Shown piece after piece: positions 9,801-17,969 of a stretch of 53,359 bases of DNA. Source of the DNA: Muribaculaceae bacterium Isolate-002 (NCI) (GTDB lineage: Bacteria > Bacteroidota > Bacteroidia > Bacteroidales > Muribaculaceae). The position numbers and the translations under genes were made by a program. The stretch lies in contig SCEG01000018.1 of NCBI GenBank assembly GCA_004102805.1, positions 1-53,359 on the forward strand. The letters are read 5' to 3'. Position 1 is the stretch's first letter. The number at the start of each line of letters is the position of its first letter. The notes below the pieces were generated by a model. It did not search any database. It was not told the origin of the DNA and saw nothing but the letters and a program-made list of their open reading frames with translations.

Positions 9801-9880
9801 GGAAGTCCATAATCGGCCGCCTTGCCACCAACAGATACGGTCATAGCCAACGCTGCTGCGCAAAAAACTTTTTTCAACAT
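6854..9880 (-). CDS. Secreted multi-domain GH13 alpha-amylase with starch-binding-like module and T9SS tail
   Basis: 1008 aa with a signal peptide (1-21). The GH13 barrel shows region I DVVANH (115-120), region II GIRWDAAKH with nucleophile D192, region III GEIL with acid/base E221, and region IV ESHDD with D286. After the beta-rich C domain comes a Pro/Asp/Gly linker (about 440-455), a CBM26-like starch-binding module (about 458-535), an Ig-like module of the type following many amylases, a large CBM9/DOMON-like beta-sandwich (about 650-950), and a short T9SS-like tail with FNLQGMRVDNPANGIYIKR and a basic end. It hydrolyses internal alpha-1,4 glucosidic bonds; surface location is inferred from the tail. 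It is convergent with the GH31 gene, so the two are separate transcripts serving one substrate. Confidence 0.9.
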   Translation of the reverse strand: MLKKVFCAAALAMTVSVGGKAADYGLPANIQDGNILHCFDWTCAQVEAELDNIAKAGFGSVQLSPMQGNCNAGAEWYYAYMPYDFVLKGSGVGSKAQLTSLCNAAHQRGIKVIVDVVANHVNKATGYHDTWWDSNGRVRWNGGINYSDRYSITHGQLGDYGDVNSEDSQVQARAKAYVEELKACGVDGIRWDAAKHIGLPSEGCNFWSTVTSVPGMWHYGEILDSPGGNADNVIKEYTKYMSVTDNGYCDGVRNAVKGGGAPSGYAGWAASAIADNKVVYWAESHDDYSNEWQATTHISQAVIDRTWAIVACRNGASSLYLSRPAATNKDAIKMGVKGSTHFTSAEIAAINKLRNTAVGHADYFSSGNGVVSVTRKDVGAAIIKGNGQAGSVSVANGGGYCPAGTYIDQVSGSTFTVTATTISGNVGSTGIAVLIKDGSAPDPGSTPGPDPDPSGTVTIQGDYNLAYSGSHTNVYYWGATNPVTWDAAPAMESATGSDGNTYKVYKLPEGMTHVIFKTGGSQTADLTYTSDYVMNDNGATSTKVVFGNTPVPAKPTVTISPNGGKVKGTAGITVTIANATSVTADFNGKALSLSNGANTVAVSSYLNDGQTGTLTVKATNADGVTSAEATFTRSDAVTPPVPAGNNLITDYYKVNPDGQFGSNRTVNMQFSSQTAAGALSHWTADDLIAQGVARDVAQAMNGNHERPVIDSYAIYAAYDKDNLYLGVQFVYTVWDIYGEGKQPGESKPYNMDGRLMFAFDLDPEASFDGYIDGKKGIWNDEGAPGAKFENGVDAVWIGSTKPGVGTPGFFVPTPDGHASYDAPYCKVSTVKYGYADGLASCISNVWGQKELNFDASVLEGNDGFVDLRSEIDDSAHTLYEFCFPLSLLGVTEDYIRNVGIGVQYIDKYGTSPVGGTPYDPSFFDNVTGSYSQDPSSSKEKEDEDIITYAPARIGKAAFSAVGDITVEPAGDDSAPVVYFNLQGMRVDNPANGIYIKRQGSKATKVYVR

Positions 9881-10031
9881 GTAGGAAAATTTAAAAATGT
9901 AAGAAGATATAAAATATAATTAATATAATTGTAAATCTGAGCAAAATGCAAGCAACAGAATGTGAATACCTATTGTAAAAAATTTACCCGCAAAACAGTA
10001 TATGCCACAAACCTTTTTTCAATTGTTTCCG

Positions 10032-10039
10032 CAAATATA
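10032..10039 (-). promoter_or_regulatory. Candidate -7 element for the GH13 amylase
   Basis: On the minus strand this reads TATATTTG, a match to TAnnTTTG. A clear -33 TTG at the right spacing is not visible. Use of this site would leave a leader of about 145 nt before the amylase ATG at 9880. Confidence 0.35.
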
Positions 10040-10258
10040 TGATTTCTTTTTCAAATTTTAAACTTTTTAAAGCAAAAGTTTTGATTTTATGTTATTTTGG
10101 CATAAAAATTCTGAAAAATATGACAATTTACATACCAAAAAGAACTCTCAACTACATTTTTACATCGGAAGAAAAGTGCTTTCACGATGATATTGCCCCT
10201 GCGATGACATGTATAAATATATATAAATCAAGTTTGATAAAATTTTGAGAATGTAAAA

Positions 10259-10290
10259 TTGGGTTAATTAAAAGAAAATGTTTAACTTTG
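10259..10290 (+). promoter_or_regulatory. Promoter of rpsA
   Basis: TTG at 10259-10261, a 21-nt spacer and TAACTTTG at 10283-10290 fit the Bacteroidetes consensus. The predicted leader is close to 95 nt. Confidence 0.6.
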
Positions 10291-10391
10291 CGACGCTTAA
10301 AGGCTTATTGTGCGCCTATGGCAATGCCGTGAAGCGCCAACTGTCTGAGCACAACTGATTTAATTAACTAATTTATTAACCGTTTAATTTA

Positions 10392-12176
10392 ATGACTGAA
10401 GAAGTTAAAACCTCTCCCATCGCCGATTTCGACTGGGATGCCTACGAAAAAGGCGAAACAGCAGGTGAAAAATCTCGCGAAGAGCTTACCAAGACCTACG
10501 ACGAGAGCCTTAACACTGTAAAAGACAAAGATGTAATCGAAGGTACCATCATCGCCCTCAACAAGCGCGAAGCTGTGGTTAACATCGGTTATAAATCTGA
10601 CGGTATCATCCCCGTCAGCGAATTCCGCTACAATCCCGACATCAAGGTTGGCGATGTAGTTGAAGTTTTCATTGAAAACCAAGAGGACAAAAAAGGACAG
10701 CTCATTCTTTCTCACCGCAAAGCCCGCGCATCACGTTCGTGGGAGCGTGTCAACCAGGCGCTTGAGAACGATGAGATCATCAAGGGCTACATCAAGTGCC
10801 GCACGAAGGGCGGTATGATTGTCGATGTGTTCGGCATCGAAGCGTTCCTTCCCGGCTCACAGATCGATGTCAAGCCCATCCGTGACTACGATATCTTCGT
10901 CGGCAAGACCATGGAATTCAAGGTTGTCAAAATCAACCAGGAGTTCAAAAACGTTGTTGTCAGCCACAAAGCCCTCATCGAGGCAGAGCTCGAGCAGCAG
11001 AAACGCGAGATCATCTCGAAGCTCGAAAAAGGCCAGGTGCTCGAGGGTACTGTCAAGAACATCACCACCTACGGCGTGTTTATCGACCTGGGCGGCGTAG
11101 ACGGTCTTATCCACATCACCGACCTGTCATGGGGTCGTGTCAACCACCCCGAGGAGGTTGTCACCCTCGACCAGAAACTCAATGTCGTTATCCTCGACTT
11201 CGACAACGAGAAAAAACGTATCGCTCTCGGCCTGAAGCAGCTGCAGCCCCATCCCTGGGATGCGCTCAATCCCGACCTCAAGGTAGGTGACAAGGTGAAA
11301 GGCAAGGTAGTCGTTATGGCTGACTACGGCGCATTCATCGAAATCGCTCCCGGCGTTGAAGGTCTTATCCACGTAAGCGAAATGTCATGGTCACAGCACC
11401 TGCGTTCGGCTCAGGACTTCATGAAGGCAGGCGACGAAATCGAAGCCGTAATCCTTACGCTCGACCGCGAGGATCGCAAGATGTCGCTCGGCATCAAGCA
11501 GCTCAAGGAAGATCCCTGGGAAAACATCGAGACCAAATATCCCGTCGGCAGCAAGCACACTGCCAAAGTTCGCAACTTCACCAACTTCGGTGTATTCGTT
11601 GAACTCGAAGAGGGCGTAGACGGTCTGATCCACATCTCTGACCTGTCATGGACCAAGAAGATCAAGCACCCGACTGAATTCACTCAGATCGGCGCCGACA
11701 TCGACGTGCAGGTTCTCGAAATCGACAAGGACAACCGCCGTCTGAGCCTCGGCCACAAGCAGCTCGAAGAAAATCCCTGGGATGTATTCGAGACCATCTT
11801 CACTGTAGGCTCAATCCACGAAGGCACTATCATCGAGATGCTCGACAAGGGCGCAGTGATAGCACTCCCCTACGGCGTTGAAGGTTTCGCCACTCCCAAA
11901 CACCTTGTTAAAGAGGACGGCAGCCACGCCAAAGTTGACGAGAAGCTCAACTTCAAGGTTATCGAATTTAACAAAGACTCGAAGCGCATCATCCTTTCTC
12001 ACAGCCGTATCTTCGAAGATGAGGCTAAGGCAGAACGCGCAGAGTCTAAGAAGTCAGTTCCCAAGCGTGCACCCCGCAAGGAGTCAGAGCCCGTTGTTTC
12101 AACTCCCGTAGAGAAAACCACTCTCGGTGACATCGAAGCTCTTGCAGCCCTCAAGGAGCAGCTCTCAAAGAAATAA
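10392..12176 (+). CDS. rpsA: 30S ribosomal protein S1
   Basis: 594 aa built from successive S1 RNA-binding (OB-fold) domains, about six, recognised by recurring blocks such as GVFIDLGGVDGLIHITDLSW, GAFIEIAPGVEGLIHVSEMS and GVFVELEEGVDGLIHISDLS, each followed by a KxNRRLSLGxKQL-type segment. Length matches Bacteroidetes S1. The protein binds mRNA on the small ribosomal subunit and promotes initiation on messages with weak or no Shine-Dalgarno sequence, which suits this genome. The Lys/Arg/Pro-rich tail near residues 550-575 is low complexity. Own promoter upstream and a hairpin terminator downstream indicate a single-gene transcript. Start ATG at 10392 gives the usual acidic N-terminus. Confidence 0.97.
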   Translation: MTEEVKTSPIADFDWDAYEKGETAGEKSREELTKTYDESLNTVKDKDVIEGTIIALNKREAVVNIGYKSDGIIPVSEFRYNPDIKVGDVVEVFIENQEDKKGQLILSHRKARASRSWERVNQALENDEIIKGYIKCRTKGGMIVDVFGIEAFLPGSQIDVKPIRDYDIFVGKTMEFKVVKINQEFKNVVVSHKALIEAELEQQKREIISKLEKGQVLEGTVKNITTYGVFIDLGGVDGLIHITDLSWGRVNHPEEVVTLDQKLNVVILDFDNEKKRIALGLKQLQPHPWDALNPDLKVGDKVKGKVVVMADYGAFIEIAPGVEGLIHVSEMSWSQHLRSAQDFMKAGDEIEAVILTLDREDRKMSLGIKQLKEDPWENIETKYPVGSKHTAKVRNFTNFGVFVELEEGVDGLIHISDLSWTKKIKHPTEFTQIGADIDVQVLEIDKDNRRLSLGHKQLEENPWDVFETIFTVGSIHEGTIIEMLDKGAVIALPYGVEGFATPKHLVKEDGSHAKVDEKLNFKVIEFNKDSKRIILSHSRIFEDEAKAERAESKKSVPKRAPRKESEPVVSTPVEKTTLGDIEALAALKEQLSKK

Positions 12177-12201
12177 TAATAACTCTCATAGCAATAGTGT
12201 G

Positions 12202-12235
12202 GCGTGGAGACCGTGAGGCCTCCACGCTGTTCTTT
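12202..12235 (+). terminator. rpsA terminator
   Basis: GCGTGGAG (12202-12209) pairs with CTCCACGC (12220-12227), followed by TGTTCTTTT. It lies 25 nt after the rpsA stop codon. Confidence 0.75.
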
Positions 12236-12286
12236 TATATCGGTTGCGGCAAGCGGGGATATGGGGTAAATGCAAAGAAGAAGAGA

Positions 12287-12361
12287 CGCAGATCTCGTGT
12301 GCCTGCCAACGCGCTGACTGTCTGGCGACAACACGGACGCACGAGCCGTGGGCACCACAGG
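12287..12361. repeat. Dispersed intergenic repeat, copy A of type 1
   Basis: The stretch running from GTGCCTGCCAACG through CACGGACGCACGAGCCGTG (hairpin arms CACGG/CCGTG, 12332-12350) to CACCACAG aligns over about 60 nt with the block at 17970-18027 downstream of the aldolase gene. The two share GTGCCNGCCAACG, CGGACGCAC, GAGCCGTG and a terminal CNACAG. It is non-coding by appearance and forms part of the 560-nt gap between rpsA and ychF. Confidence 0.55.
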
Positions 12362-12379
12362 GCTTATGTTGTAACAGCG

Positions 12380-12451
12380 CCGGAGGGGCGTGGTCTGCGC
12401 CCCCCGGTTAATCCAGGCCCGAGCCTCCGACTCTTTGTGGGTCGGAGAGTG
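12380..12451. repeat. Dispersed intergenic repeat, copy A of type 2
   Basis: The GC-rich block with CCGGTTAATC (12404-12413) followed by CCCGAGCCTCCGACTCT and a GGG-containing palindromic end matches the block at 33295-33345 after the OmpH-like gene. CCCGAGCCTCCG is identical in both. The unit can fold through GAGCC and GGCTC-like arms. No reading frame is convincing. Confidence 0.55.
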
Positions 12452-12457
12452 AGTGGC

Positions 12458-12507
12458 AAGGTCATTAGGGTCGTTAGGGTCTGTAAGGTCTTTAGGGACA
12501 TTATGGG
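12458..12507. repeat. Nonamer tandem array, consensus TTARGGTCK
   Basis: About five consecutive 9-nt units (TTAGGGTCG, TTAGGGTCT, GTAAGGTCT, TTAGGGACA) starting at 12458. The same consensus recurs at 19022-19072. Confidence 0.7.
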
Positions 12508-12588
12508 TGGGGCTATTGAGGGGTGAGGGGTGAGGTGTGGCGGGATTAAAAAAGGTTAACGGATTATGGATTGTTGGCGTAAAATGAT

Positions 12589-12596
12589 TAAATTTG
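12589..12596 (+). promoter_or_regulatory. Candidate -7 element of ychF
   Basis: TAAATTTG matches TAnnTTTG. TTG-like triplets occur upstream but not at the ideal 19-21 nt spacing. The leader to the ATG at 12737 would be about 135 nt. Confidence 0.45.
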
Positions 12597-12736
12597 CAAT
12601 TTGATAGACTGATGTTATTGTCAGATGGTTTGCGCGGTGAGCCGAATCTGATGCGGGAGTGCCGCGACAGGTCGTATAAGGCAGTAAAGTCAGTGAAAAT
12701 CAGTTATTGAAATTTTTAAACAGAATATACAGAATA

Positions 12737-13840
12737 ATGTCACTCAAATGCGGTATCGTAGGTTTGCCCAACGTGGGCAAGTCGACCTTGTTTAACTGTC
12801 TCTCCAACGCCAAGGCCCAATCGGGTAATTTTCCGTTCTGCACCATAGAGCCCAACGTGGGTGTCATAACCGTGCCTGACGAACGACTCAACAAGCTTGT
12901 GGAGATGTGCAATCCGCGCAGCGTGGTTCCTGCCACGGTGGAGATTGTCGATATCGCCGGCCTTGTGAAAGGCGCGAGCAAGGGAGAGGGTCTGGGCAAC
13001 AAGTTTCTTGCCAATATCCGCGAGACCGATGCCATACTCCATGTGTTGCGCTGTTTTGACGATGACAATATCACGCATGTCGACGGCAGTGTCGACCCGG
13101 TGCGCGACAAGGAAATCATCGACTACGAGCTGCAGATCAAGGATCTGGAGACGATAGAGGGCCGCATGGCGCGCACTCAGAAGCAGGCGCAGACCGGCGG
13201 CGACAAGACGGCAAAGATGCAATATGAGGTGCTCCGCCAATATAAGGAGGCGCTTGACAAGGGGCTTCCGGCCCGCTCGGTTAAGTTTGAGACTGTCGAC
13301 GAGCAGAAATTTGCGCGCGAGCTGTTTCTGCTGACATCGAAACCGGTGCTGTATGTATGCAATGTGGACGATGCGTCGGCGGTCTACGGCAACAAGTATG
13401 TCGAAGCGGTGAGAGAGGCCATCAAGGATGAAGGAGCGGAGTTGCTGATAGTTGCGGCCGCGACCGAAAGTGATATTGCCGAACTTGACTCGTATGAGGA
13501 CCGTCAGGCTTTTCTCGAGGAGATAGGCCTTACTGAGTCGGGAGTGTCACGACTGATACGCGCAGCCTACCATCTGCTTGACCTTCAGACATTTTTAACT
13601 GCCGGTGAGGATGAATGCCGCGCATGGACATTCCGCCGCGGCTCCAAGGCACCGAAATGTGCGGGCGTGATCCACACCGATTTCGAGAAAGGATTTATCC
13701 GCGCCGAGGTCATCAAATATGACGATTATGTAACTCTGGGCGGCGAGGCCAAAGTGAAGGAGGCCGGCAAATTCGGAGTCGAAGGTAAGGATTATGTGGT
13801 GCAGGACGGCGACATAATGCATTTCAGATTCAATGTCTGA
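12737..13840 (+). CDS. ychF: Ribosome-binding ATPase YchF (Obg-family GTPase fold)
   Basis: 367 aa from the ATG at 12737; an in-frame ATG at 12707 would add ten unconserved residues, whereas [20 protein letters not shown] is the canonical family start. The P-loop GLPNVGKST (residues 9-17), the switch segment CTIEPNVG and the [21 protein letters not shown]3 region are intact. The position equivalent to NKxD reads NVDD, matching the ATP preference known for YchF. A coiled-coil arm lies around 125-175 and a C-terminal TGS domain from about 280, ending in the typical [11 protein letters not shown]. YchF binds the ribosome and affects translation and stress responses. Confidence 0.95.
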   Translation: MSLKCGIVGLPNVGKSTLFNCLSNAKAQSGNFPFCTIEPNVGVITVPDERLNKLVEMCNPRSVVPATVEIVDIAGLVKGASKGEGLGNKFLANIRETDAILHVLRCFDDDNITHVDGSVDPVRDKEIIDYELQIKDLETIEGRMARTQKQAQTGGDKTAKMQYEVLRQYKEALDKGLPARSVKFETVDEQKFARELFLLTSKPVLYVCNVDDASAVYGNKYVEAVREAIKDEGAELLIVAAATESDIAELDSYEDRQAFLEEIGLTESGVSRLIRAAYHLLDLQTFLTAGEDECRAWTFRRGSKAPKCAGVIHTDFEKGFIRAEVIKYDDYVTLGGEAKVKEAGKFGVEGKDYVVQDGDIMHFRFNV

Positions 13841-13844
13841 GCAC

Positions 13845-13918
13845 TAAGATTATAAGATTTAAGATTATAAGATTAATGGTATAAGACTTATAAGATTTAT
13901 AAGATTTATAAGATTATA
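13845..13918. repeat. Nonamer tandem array, consensus TAAGATTTA
   Basis: About eight copies of TAAGAYT spaced mostly 9 nt apart fill the gap between ychF and glyS; perfect TAAGATTTA units occur near 13889-13907. The array may include the end of the ychF transcript and the start region for glyS. Confidence 0.75.
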
Positions 13919-13961
13919 GCCAACTCAACAGAAAATTACGTAAATCAAATAAATAAACAAA

Positions 13962-15506
13962 ATGGCACAACAGGAAGATGTCTTTAAAAAAATCGTTTCA
14001 CACGCCAAGGAATACGGTTTTGTGTTTCAATCGTCGGAAATCTATGACGGACTCGCAGCAGTCTACGATTACGGCCAGAACGGAGTAGAGCTCAAGAACA
14101 ATATCAAGCGCTACTGGTGGGACGCAATGACACTGCTCAACGAAAACATCGTAGGTATCGACTCGGCTATCTTCATGCACCCCACGATATGGAAAGCGTC
14201 GGGTCACGTAGACGCATTCAACGACCCGTTGATCGACAACCGCGACTCTAAAAAGCGCTACCGCGCCGATGTGCTCATCGAGGAGGAACTTGCCAAGTTT
14301 GACGCAAAGATTGACAAAGAGGTTGCCAAGGCCAAGAAACGCTTCGGCGAAAGTTTCGACGAGGAGCAGTTTCGCAGCACCAACGGCCGCGTGATAGAGC
14401 TGACACAGAAACGTGACGCGCTCCATGAGCGTTTCGCGCAGGCTATGAATGACAACAATCTCGAGGAGCTCCGCCAGATAATCATCGACCAGGAGATTGT
14501 CGACCCGATAAGCGGCACAAGAAACTGGACCGACGTGCGTCAGTTCAACCTGATGTTCCGCACGGAGATGGGATCGACCGCCGACGGGGCTATGACGGTG
14601 TATCTGCGTCCGGAGACAGCACAGGGCATCTTTGTCAACTATCTTAACGTGCAGAAAACCGGCCGTATGCGCATACCTTTCGGTATCGCCCAGATAGGCA
14701 AGGCGTTCCGCAACGAGATTGTGGCCCGTCAGTTCATATTCCGCATGCGCGAGTTCGAGCAGATGGAGATGCAGTTTTTCGTGCGTCCGGGCTCGGAGCT
14801 CGAATGGTTCAAGAAATGGAAGGAGACCCGTCTGCGCTGGCACAAGGCGCTTGGTCTGGGCGATGCAAAATATCGCTACCACGACCACGACAAGCTGGCA
14901 CACTATGCCAACGCCGCAACCGACATCGAGTTTGAGATGCCTTTCGGTTTCAAAGAAGTTGAAGGAATCCACTCACGCACCAACTTCGACCTGTCGCAGC
15001 ATGAGAAATTCTCAGGCAAGAAGATACAGTATTTTGATCCGGAACTGAACGAATCGTACACTCCGTATGTTATCGAGACATCAATCGGTGTGGACCGTAT
15101 GTTCCTGTCGGTGCTCTGCTCGAGCTACGAGGAGCAGGCTCTGGAGAACGGCGAGACCCGCGTGGTGCTCCATCTCCCCGCCCCTCTCGCTCCCACGAAA
15201 TGTGCAGTGATGCCGCTGGTGCGCAAGGACGGACTGCCCGAAAAGGCACGCGAGATTGTCAACGATCTGAAGTTTGACTTCGCTACGCATTATGACGAGA
15301 AAGACTCGATCGGCAAGCGTTACCGCCGTCAGGACGCAGTGGGCACACCGTTCTGCATCACGGTTGACCATCAGACACTTGAGGACAACACTGTGACGCT
15401 GCGCGAACGTGACTCAATGGAGCAGACACGCGTGAACATCGCCGACCTGCACAAGCTGATCCATGACCGCGTGTCGATCAACTCGTTGCTGCGCAAGCTG
15501 TCGTAA
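13962..15506 (+). CDS. glyS: Glycyl-tRNA synthetase (class II, single-chain dimeric type)
   Basis: 514 aa, the size of the bacterial/eukaryotic-type alpha2 glycyl-tRNA synthetase rather than the alpha2beta2 GlyQ/GlyS form. The N-terminus has KRYWWDAM; class II signature segments include FNLMFRTEMG, YLRPETAQGIFVNYLN and the motif 2 loop GKAFRNEI...FRMREFEQMEMQFF; motif 3 is seen in ETSIGVDRMFL. A C-terminal anticodon-binding domain (about 400-500) carries APTKCAVMPLV and RRQDAVGTPFC. It charges tRNA-Gly in the cytoplasm. An insertion of about 70 residues (115-180) is predicted helical, as in Bacteroidetes homologues. The lemA gene begins 29 nt downstream, so readthrough into lemA is possible. 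Confidence 0.96.
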   Translation: MAQQEDVFKKIVSHAKEYGFVFQSSEIYDGLAAVYDYGQNGVELKNNIKRYWWDAMTLLNENIVGIDSAIFMHPTIWKASGHVDAFNDPLIDNRDSKKRYRADVLIEEELAKFDAKIDKEVAKAKKRFGESFDEEQFRSTNGRVIELTQKRDALHERFAQAMNDNNLEELRQIIIDQEIVDPISGTRNWTDVRQFNLMFRTEMGSTADGAMTVYLRPETAQGIFVNYLNVQKTGRMRIPFGIAQIGKAFRNEIVARQFIFRMREFEQMEMQFFVRPGSELEWFKKWKETRLRWHKALGLGDAKYRYHDHDKLAHYANAATDIEFEMPFGFKEVEGIHSRTNFDLSQHEKFSGKKIQYFDPELNESYTPYVIETSIGVDRMFLSVLCSSYEEQALENGETRVVLHLPAPLAPTKCAVMPLVRKDGLPEKAREIVNDLKFDFATHYDEKDSIGKRYRRQDAVGTPFCITVDHQTLEDNTVTLRERDSMEQTRVNIADLHKLIHDRVSINSLLRKLS

Positions 15507-15535
15507 CAGAAACACACACAAAAAAAATAAAAGAA

Positions 15536-16171
15536 ATGAAAAAATCGTATATTGTACTTATCGCCGTCGGTGTGCTGCTCCTGCTTGGAGTGGGCAGCTG
15601 CATCGGTGTGCGCAACGGCATTGTCAGCGCCGACCAGGCAGTGAAAAAGAGCTGGGGCAACGTAGAGAGCGCTTATCAGCGCCGCCTTGACCTTATACCC
15701 AATCTGGTGAACACCGTCAAGGGTTATGCCGCGCACGAATCGTCGACGCTTCAGAATGTGACCGACGCACGCGTAGGGCTGAAACAGGCCTACGACGAGG
15801 CAAGCCGGGCAATGTCGGAAGGTAACGGCTCAGGGCAGCAACTCGAGCATATACAGGCCTCGCAGAATAATCTGATGGACAAGGCGGGTATATATATCAA
15901 TGCCGTGCATGAGGCTTATCCCGACCTGAAAGCCAACCAGAATTTCCTCGGCCTGCAGGATGAGCTTGCCGGAACCGAGAACCGTATCAACACCGAACGC
16001 ACCCGTTACAACGAGGCTGTAGAGGAGTACAACAAGAAGATACTTCGCTTCCCGGGCAGCATATTCGGCTGGGGATACAGTGAAAAAGAGATGTTTAAGG
16101 CCGATGCTGCAGCATCAAGCGCGCCGAAGGTTGATTTCGGCACAGGCAATAGCACTACAGTTGATTTTTAA
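15536..16171 (+). CDS. lemA: LemA family membrane-anchored protein
   Basis: 211 aa. One N-terminal membrane segment (about 5-27) is followed by the LemA helical domain with the hallmark VKKSWGNVESAYQRRLDLIP and NLVNTVKGYAAHE. The tail (about 190-211) is Ala/Ser/Gly-rich and probably disordered. LemA proteins are widespread inner-membrane proteins with an N-terminus outside and a helical bundle; biochemical function is not established. The next gene starts 3 nt after the stop, which argues for co-transcription with the FKBP-like lipoprotein. Confidence 0.9.
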   Translation: MKKSYIVLIAVGVLLLLGVGSCIGVRNGIVSADQAVKKSWGNVESAYQRRLDLIPNLVNTVKGYAAHESSTLQNVTDARVGLKQAYDEASRAMSEGNGSGQQLEHIQASQNNLMDKAGIYINAVHEAYPDLKANQNFLGLQDELAGTENRINTERTRYNEAVEEYNKKILRFPGSIFGWGYSEKEMFKADAAASSAPKVDFGTGNSTTVDF

Positions 16172-16174
16172 AAT

Positions 16175-16735
16175 ATGAACAAAGGTATAATATGCATGCT
16201 CATAGGAGCAGCTACACTTGGGTTTGCGTCGTGCGGCAGTGATGATGACAGCGATGCATGGGATCAGTATGCCGACTACCGCGAGGCCAATGATGCATTC
16301 ATGGCCGAGCAGGAGGCGCTGACCGGCGCAGACGGCAAGGCAGTGTACACGCGGGTTGTTCCGGCATGGAACAAGAATGCGTACGTGCTGATGCGTTGGT
16401 TTAACGATACGACCAAGACACAGGGCAATCTCCGTCCGCTCTACACATCGACAGTCGATGTGAAATATTATGGACGGACATACGATGACGAGCCGTTTGA
16501 CTCGTCGTATCTGAGTCTTACGCCGGCCGACTCGGTGGTGCGATTCACAGTCAACGGCGTTATACCGGGCTGGACGATAGCGATGGAACGCATGCATGTG
16601 GGCGACACAGTTGAAGTGCTTGTGCCCTACACCCAGGCCTACGGGTCGAGTTCGCAGGGAGCAATCAAGCCATTCAGCGCGCTGAAGTTCAACATCAAGC
16701 TCGTAGACATAGCCGGGGAATACATCCGCCCATAG
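16175..16735 (+). CDS. FKBP-type peptidyl-prolyl cis-trans isomerase lipoprotein
   Basis: 186 aa. A lipoprotein signal ends in GFASCGSD (Cys20), so the mature protein is membrane-attached in the periplasm or at the outer membrane. The FKBP fold is seen in TVDVKYYGRTYDDEPFDSSY, VNGVIPGWTIAMERMHVGD, VEVLVPYTQAYGS and the final LKFNIKLVDI. It would catalyse prolyl isomerisation during envelope protein folding. It follows lemA by 3 nt. One aromatic position expected in the pocket is kept (W in PGW), so it may be active. Confidence 0.88.
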   Translation: MNKGIICMLIGAATLGFASCGSDDDSDAWDQYADYREANDAFMAEQEALTGADGKAVYTRVVPAWNKNAYVLMRWFNDTTKTQGNLRPLYTSTVDVKYYGRTYDDEPFDSSYLSLTPADSVVRFTVNGVIPGWTIAMERMHVGDTVEVLVPYTQAYGSSSQGAIKPFSALKFNIKLVDIAGEYIRP

Positions 16736-16779
16736 CCCAACAAAACGGTCAAAAGTGTGTCAAATTAAAAAAAATTTGC

Positions 16780-16787
16780 TAACTTTG
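16780..16787 (+). promoter_or_regulatory. Candidate -7 element of the aldolase gene
   Basis: TAACTTTG matches the consensus; upstream at about 20 nt the -33 region reads GTG rather than TTG. The leader to the ATG at 16890 is about 95 nt. Confidence 0.5.
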
Positions 16788-16889
16788 CGTCAATAAAACG
16801 GTTAACCGACTGAGCGTTACGCAGATGTCGGTGCGCCGTAAAGCAGAATAGCGCATAATTATCTATCAACCGATAAAACAACAATAACA

Positions 16890-17885
16890 ATGGTAAGTTA
16901 CAAAAACTTAGGTTTGGTCAACACCCGCGAGATGTTTGCCAAAGCAATCAAAGGAGGCTACGCAGTTCCCGCCTTCAATTTCAACAACATGGAGCAGCTC
17001 CAGGCTATCATCAAAGCCGCAGCCGAGGATCGTTCGCCTGTAATACTTCAGGTGTCAAAAGGCGCCCGCAACTACGCCAACGCTACCCTTCTGCGCTACA
17101 TGGCCCAGGGTGCAGTTGAATATGCCAAGGAACTCGGTTGGGAAAATCCCCAGATTGTGCTTCACCTCGACCACGGTGACAGCTTCGAGCTCTGCAAATC
17201 ATGTATCGACAATGGTTTCTCGTCAGTGATGATCGACGGCTCACACCTCCCCTACGAGGAAAATGTCGCTCTGACCAAGCAGGTTGTAGACTACGCACAC
17301 CAGCACGATGTGACCGTAGAGGGTGAGCTCGGCGTACTTGCCGGCGTTGAGGACGAAGTATCGTCAGACCACCACACCTACACTGACCCCGAAGAGGTAA
17401 TCGACTTCGCAACCCGCACAGGCTGCGACTCACTCGCTATCTCAATCGGTACATCACACGGTGCATACAAGTTCACTCCCGAGCAGTGCACCCGCAACGA
17501 GGAAGGTGTACTCGTTCCGCCGCCATTGGCATTCGACGTGCTTGACGCGGTAATGGAGAAACTTCCCGGCTTCCCCATCGTGCTCCACGGATCATCGTCA
17601 GTACCCCAGGACGAAGTTGAGACTATCAACAAGTTCGGCGGCAAGCTCCCCGATGCAATCGGTATCCCCGAAGAGCAGCTCCGCAAGGCAGCGAAGAGCG
17701 CCGTTTGCAAAATCAATATCGACTCAGACAGCCGTCTGGCCATGACTGCCGCAATCCGCAAGGTATTCGCAGAAAAGCCTGCTGAATTCGACCCCCGCAA
17801 ATATCTGGGTCCGGCTCGCGACAACATGGAAAAACTCTACAAGCACAAAATCGAAAATGTGCTCGGTTCAAAAGACAAGGCTTAA
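16890..17885 (+). CDS. fba: Class II fructose-1,6-bisphosphate aldolase
   Basis: 331 aa. Zn2+ ligands and active-site blocks are visible: LHLDHGD (91-97) with the catalytic Asp, VEGELGVLAGVED, SIGTSHGAYKF, VLHGSSSVP and the late KINIDSDSRLAMTAAIR phosphate-binding block. It cleaves fructose 1,6-bisphosphate into dihydroxyacetone phosphate and glyceraldehyde 3-phosphate in glycolysis and gluconeogenesis. Codon choice is strongly biased (many CTC, AAG, GGT codons), as expected of a highly expressed gene. Monocistronic, with its own promoter and terminator. Confidence 0.96.
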   Translation: MVSYKNLGLVNTREMFAKAIKGGYAVPAFNFNNMEQLQAIIKAAAEDRSPVILQVSKGARNYANATLLRYMAQGAVEYAKELGWENPQIVLHLDHGDSFELCKSCIDNGFSSVMIDGSHLPYEENVALTKQVVDYAHQHDVTVEGELGVLAGVEDEVSSDHHTYTDPEEVIDFATRTGCDSLAISIGTSHGAYKFTPEQCTRNEEGVLVPPPLAFDVLDAVMEKLPGFPIVLHGSSSVPQDEVETINKFGGKLPDAIGIPEEQLRKAAKSAVCKINIDSDSRLAMTAAIRKVFAEKPAEFDPRKYLGPARDNMEKLYKHKIENVLGSKDKA

Positions 17886-17910
17886 TAGAGATATTTCCTG
17901 AGCAATTATC

Positions 17911-17947
17911 ACTGCGGCTTCCTTTCGGGGAGACCGCAGTTTTTTTG
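17911..17947 (+). terminator. Aldolase gene terminator
   Basis: ACTGCGG...CCGCAGT (17911-17940) with additional inner pairing of TTCC and GGGGA forms a stem followed directly by TTTTTTG. Confidence 0.9.
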
Positions 17948-17969
17948 TTTAGGGCGGGCACATGTGCCA

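Larger units (their letters stand above)
9881..10391. other. Divergent intergenic region between amylase and rpsA
   Basis: 511 nt of AT-rich DNA between two divergently transcribed genes. It contains a candidate promoter for each (10032-10039 minus; 10259-10290 plus). The plus-strand leader from about 10297 to 10391 is fairly GC-rich and may fold, as leaders of ribosomal protein genes often do, but I cannot identify a known leader motif. No further gene is supported. Confidence 0.5.

Noticed and set aside
12197..12526. Plus-strand ORF of 109 codons after rpsA
   Set aside because: It covers the rpsA terminator, both repeat types and a nonamer array, with no protein-like composition.
12707..12736. 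Longer N-terminus of YchF
   Set aside because: Ten extra residues ([10 protein letters not shown]) before the conserved family start have no counterpart in YchF.
13998..14972. Minus-strand ORF of 324 codons
   Set aside because: Antisense shadow of glyS; no recognisable domain, no promoter.
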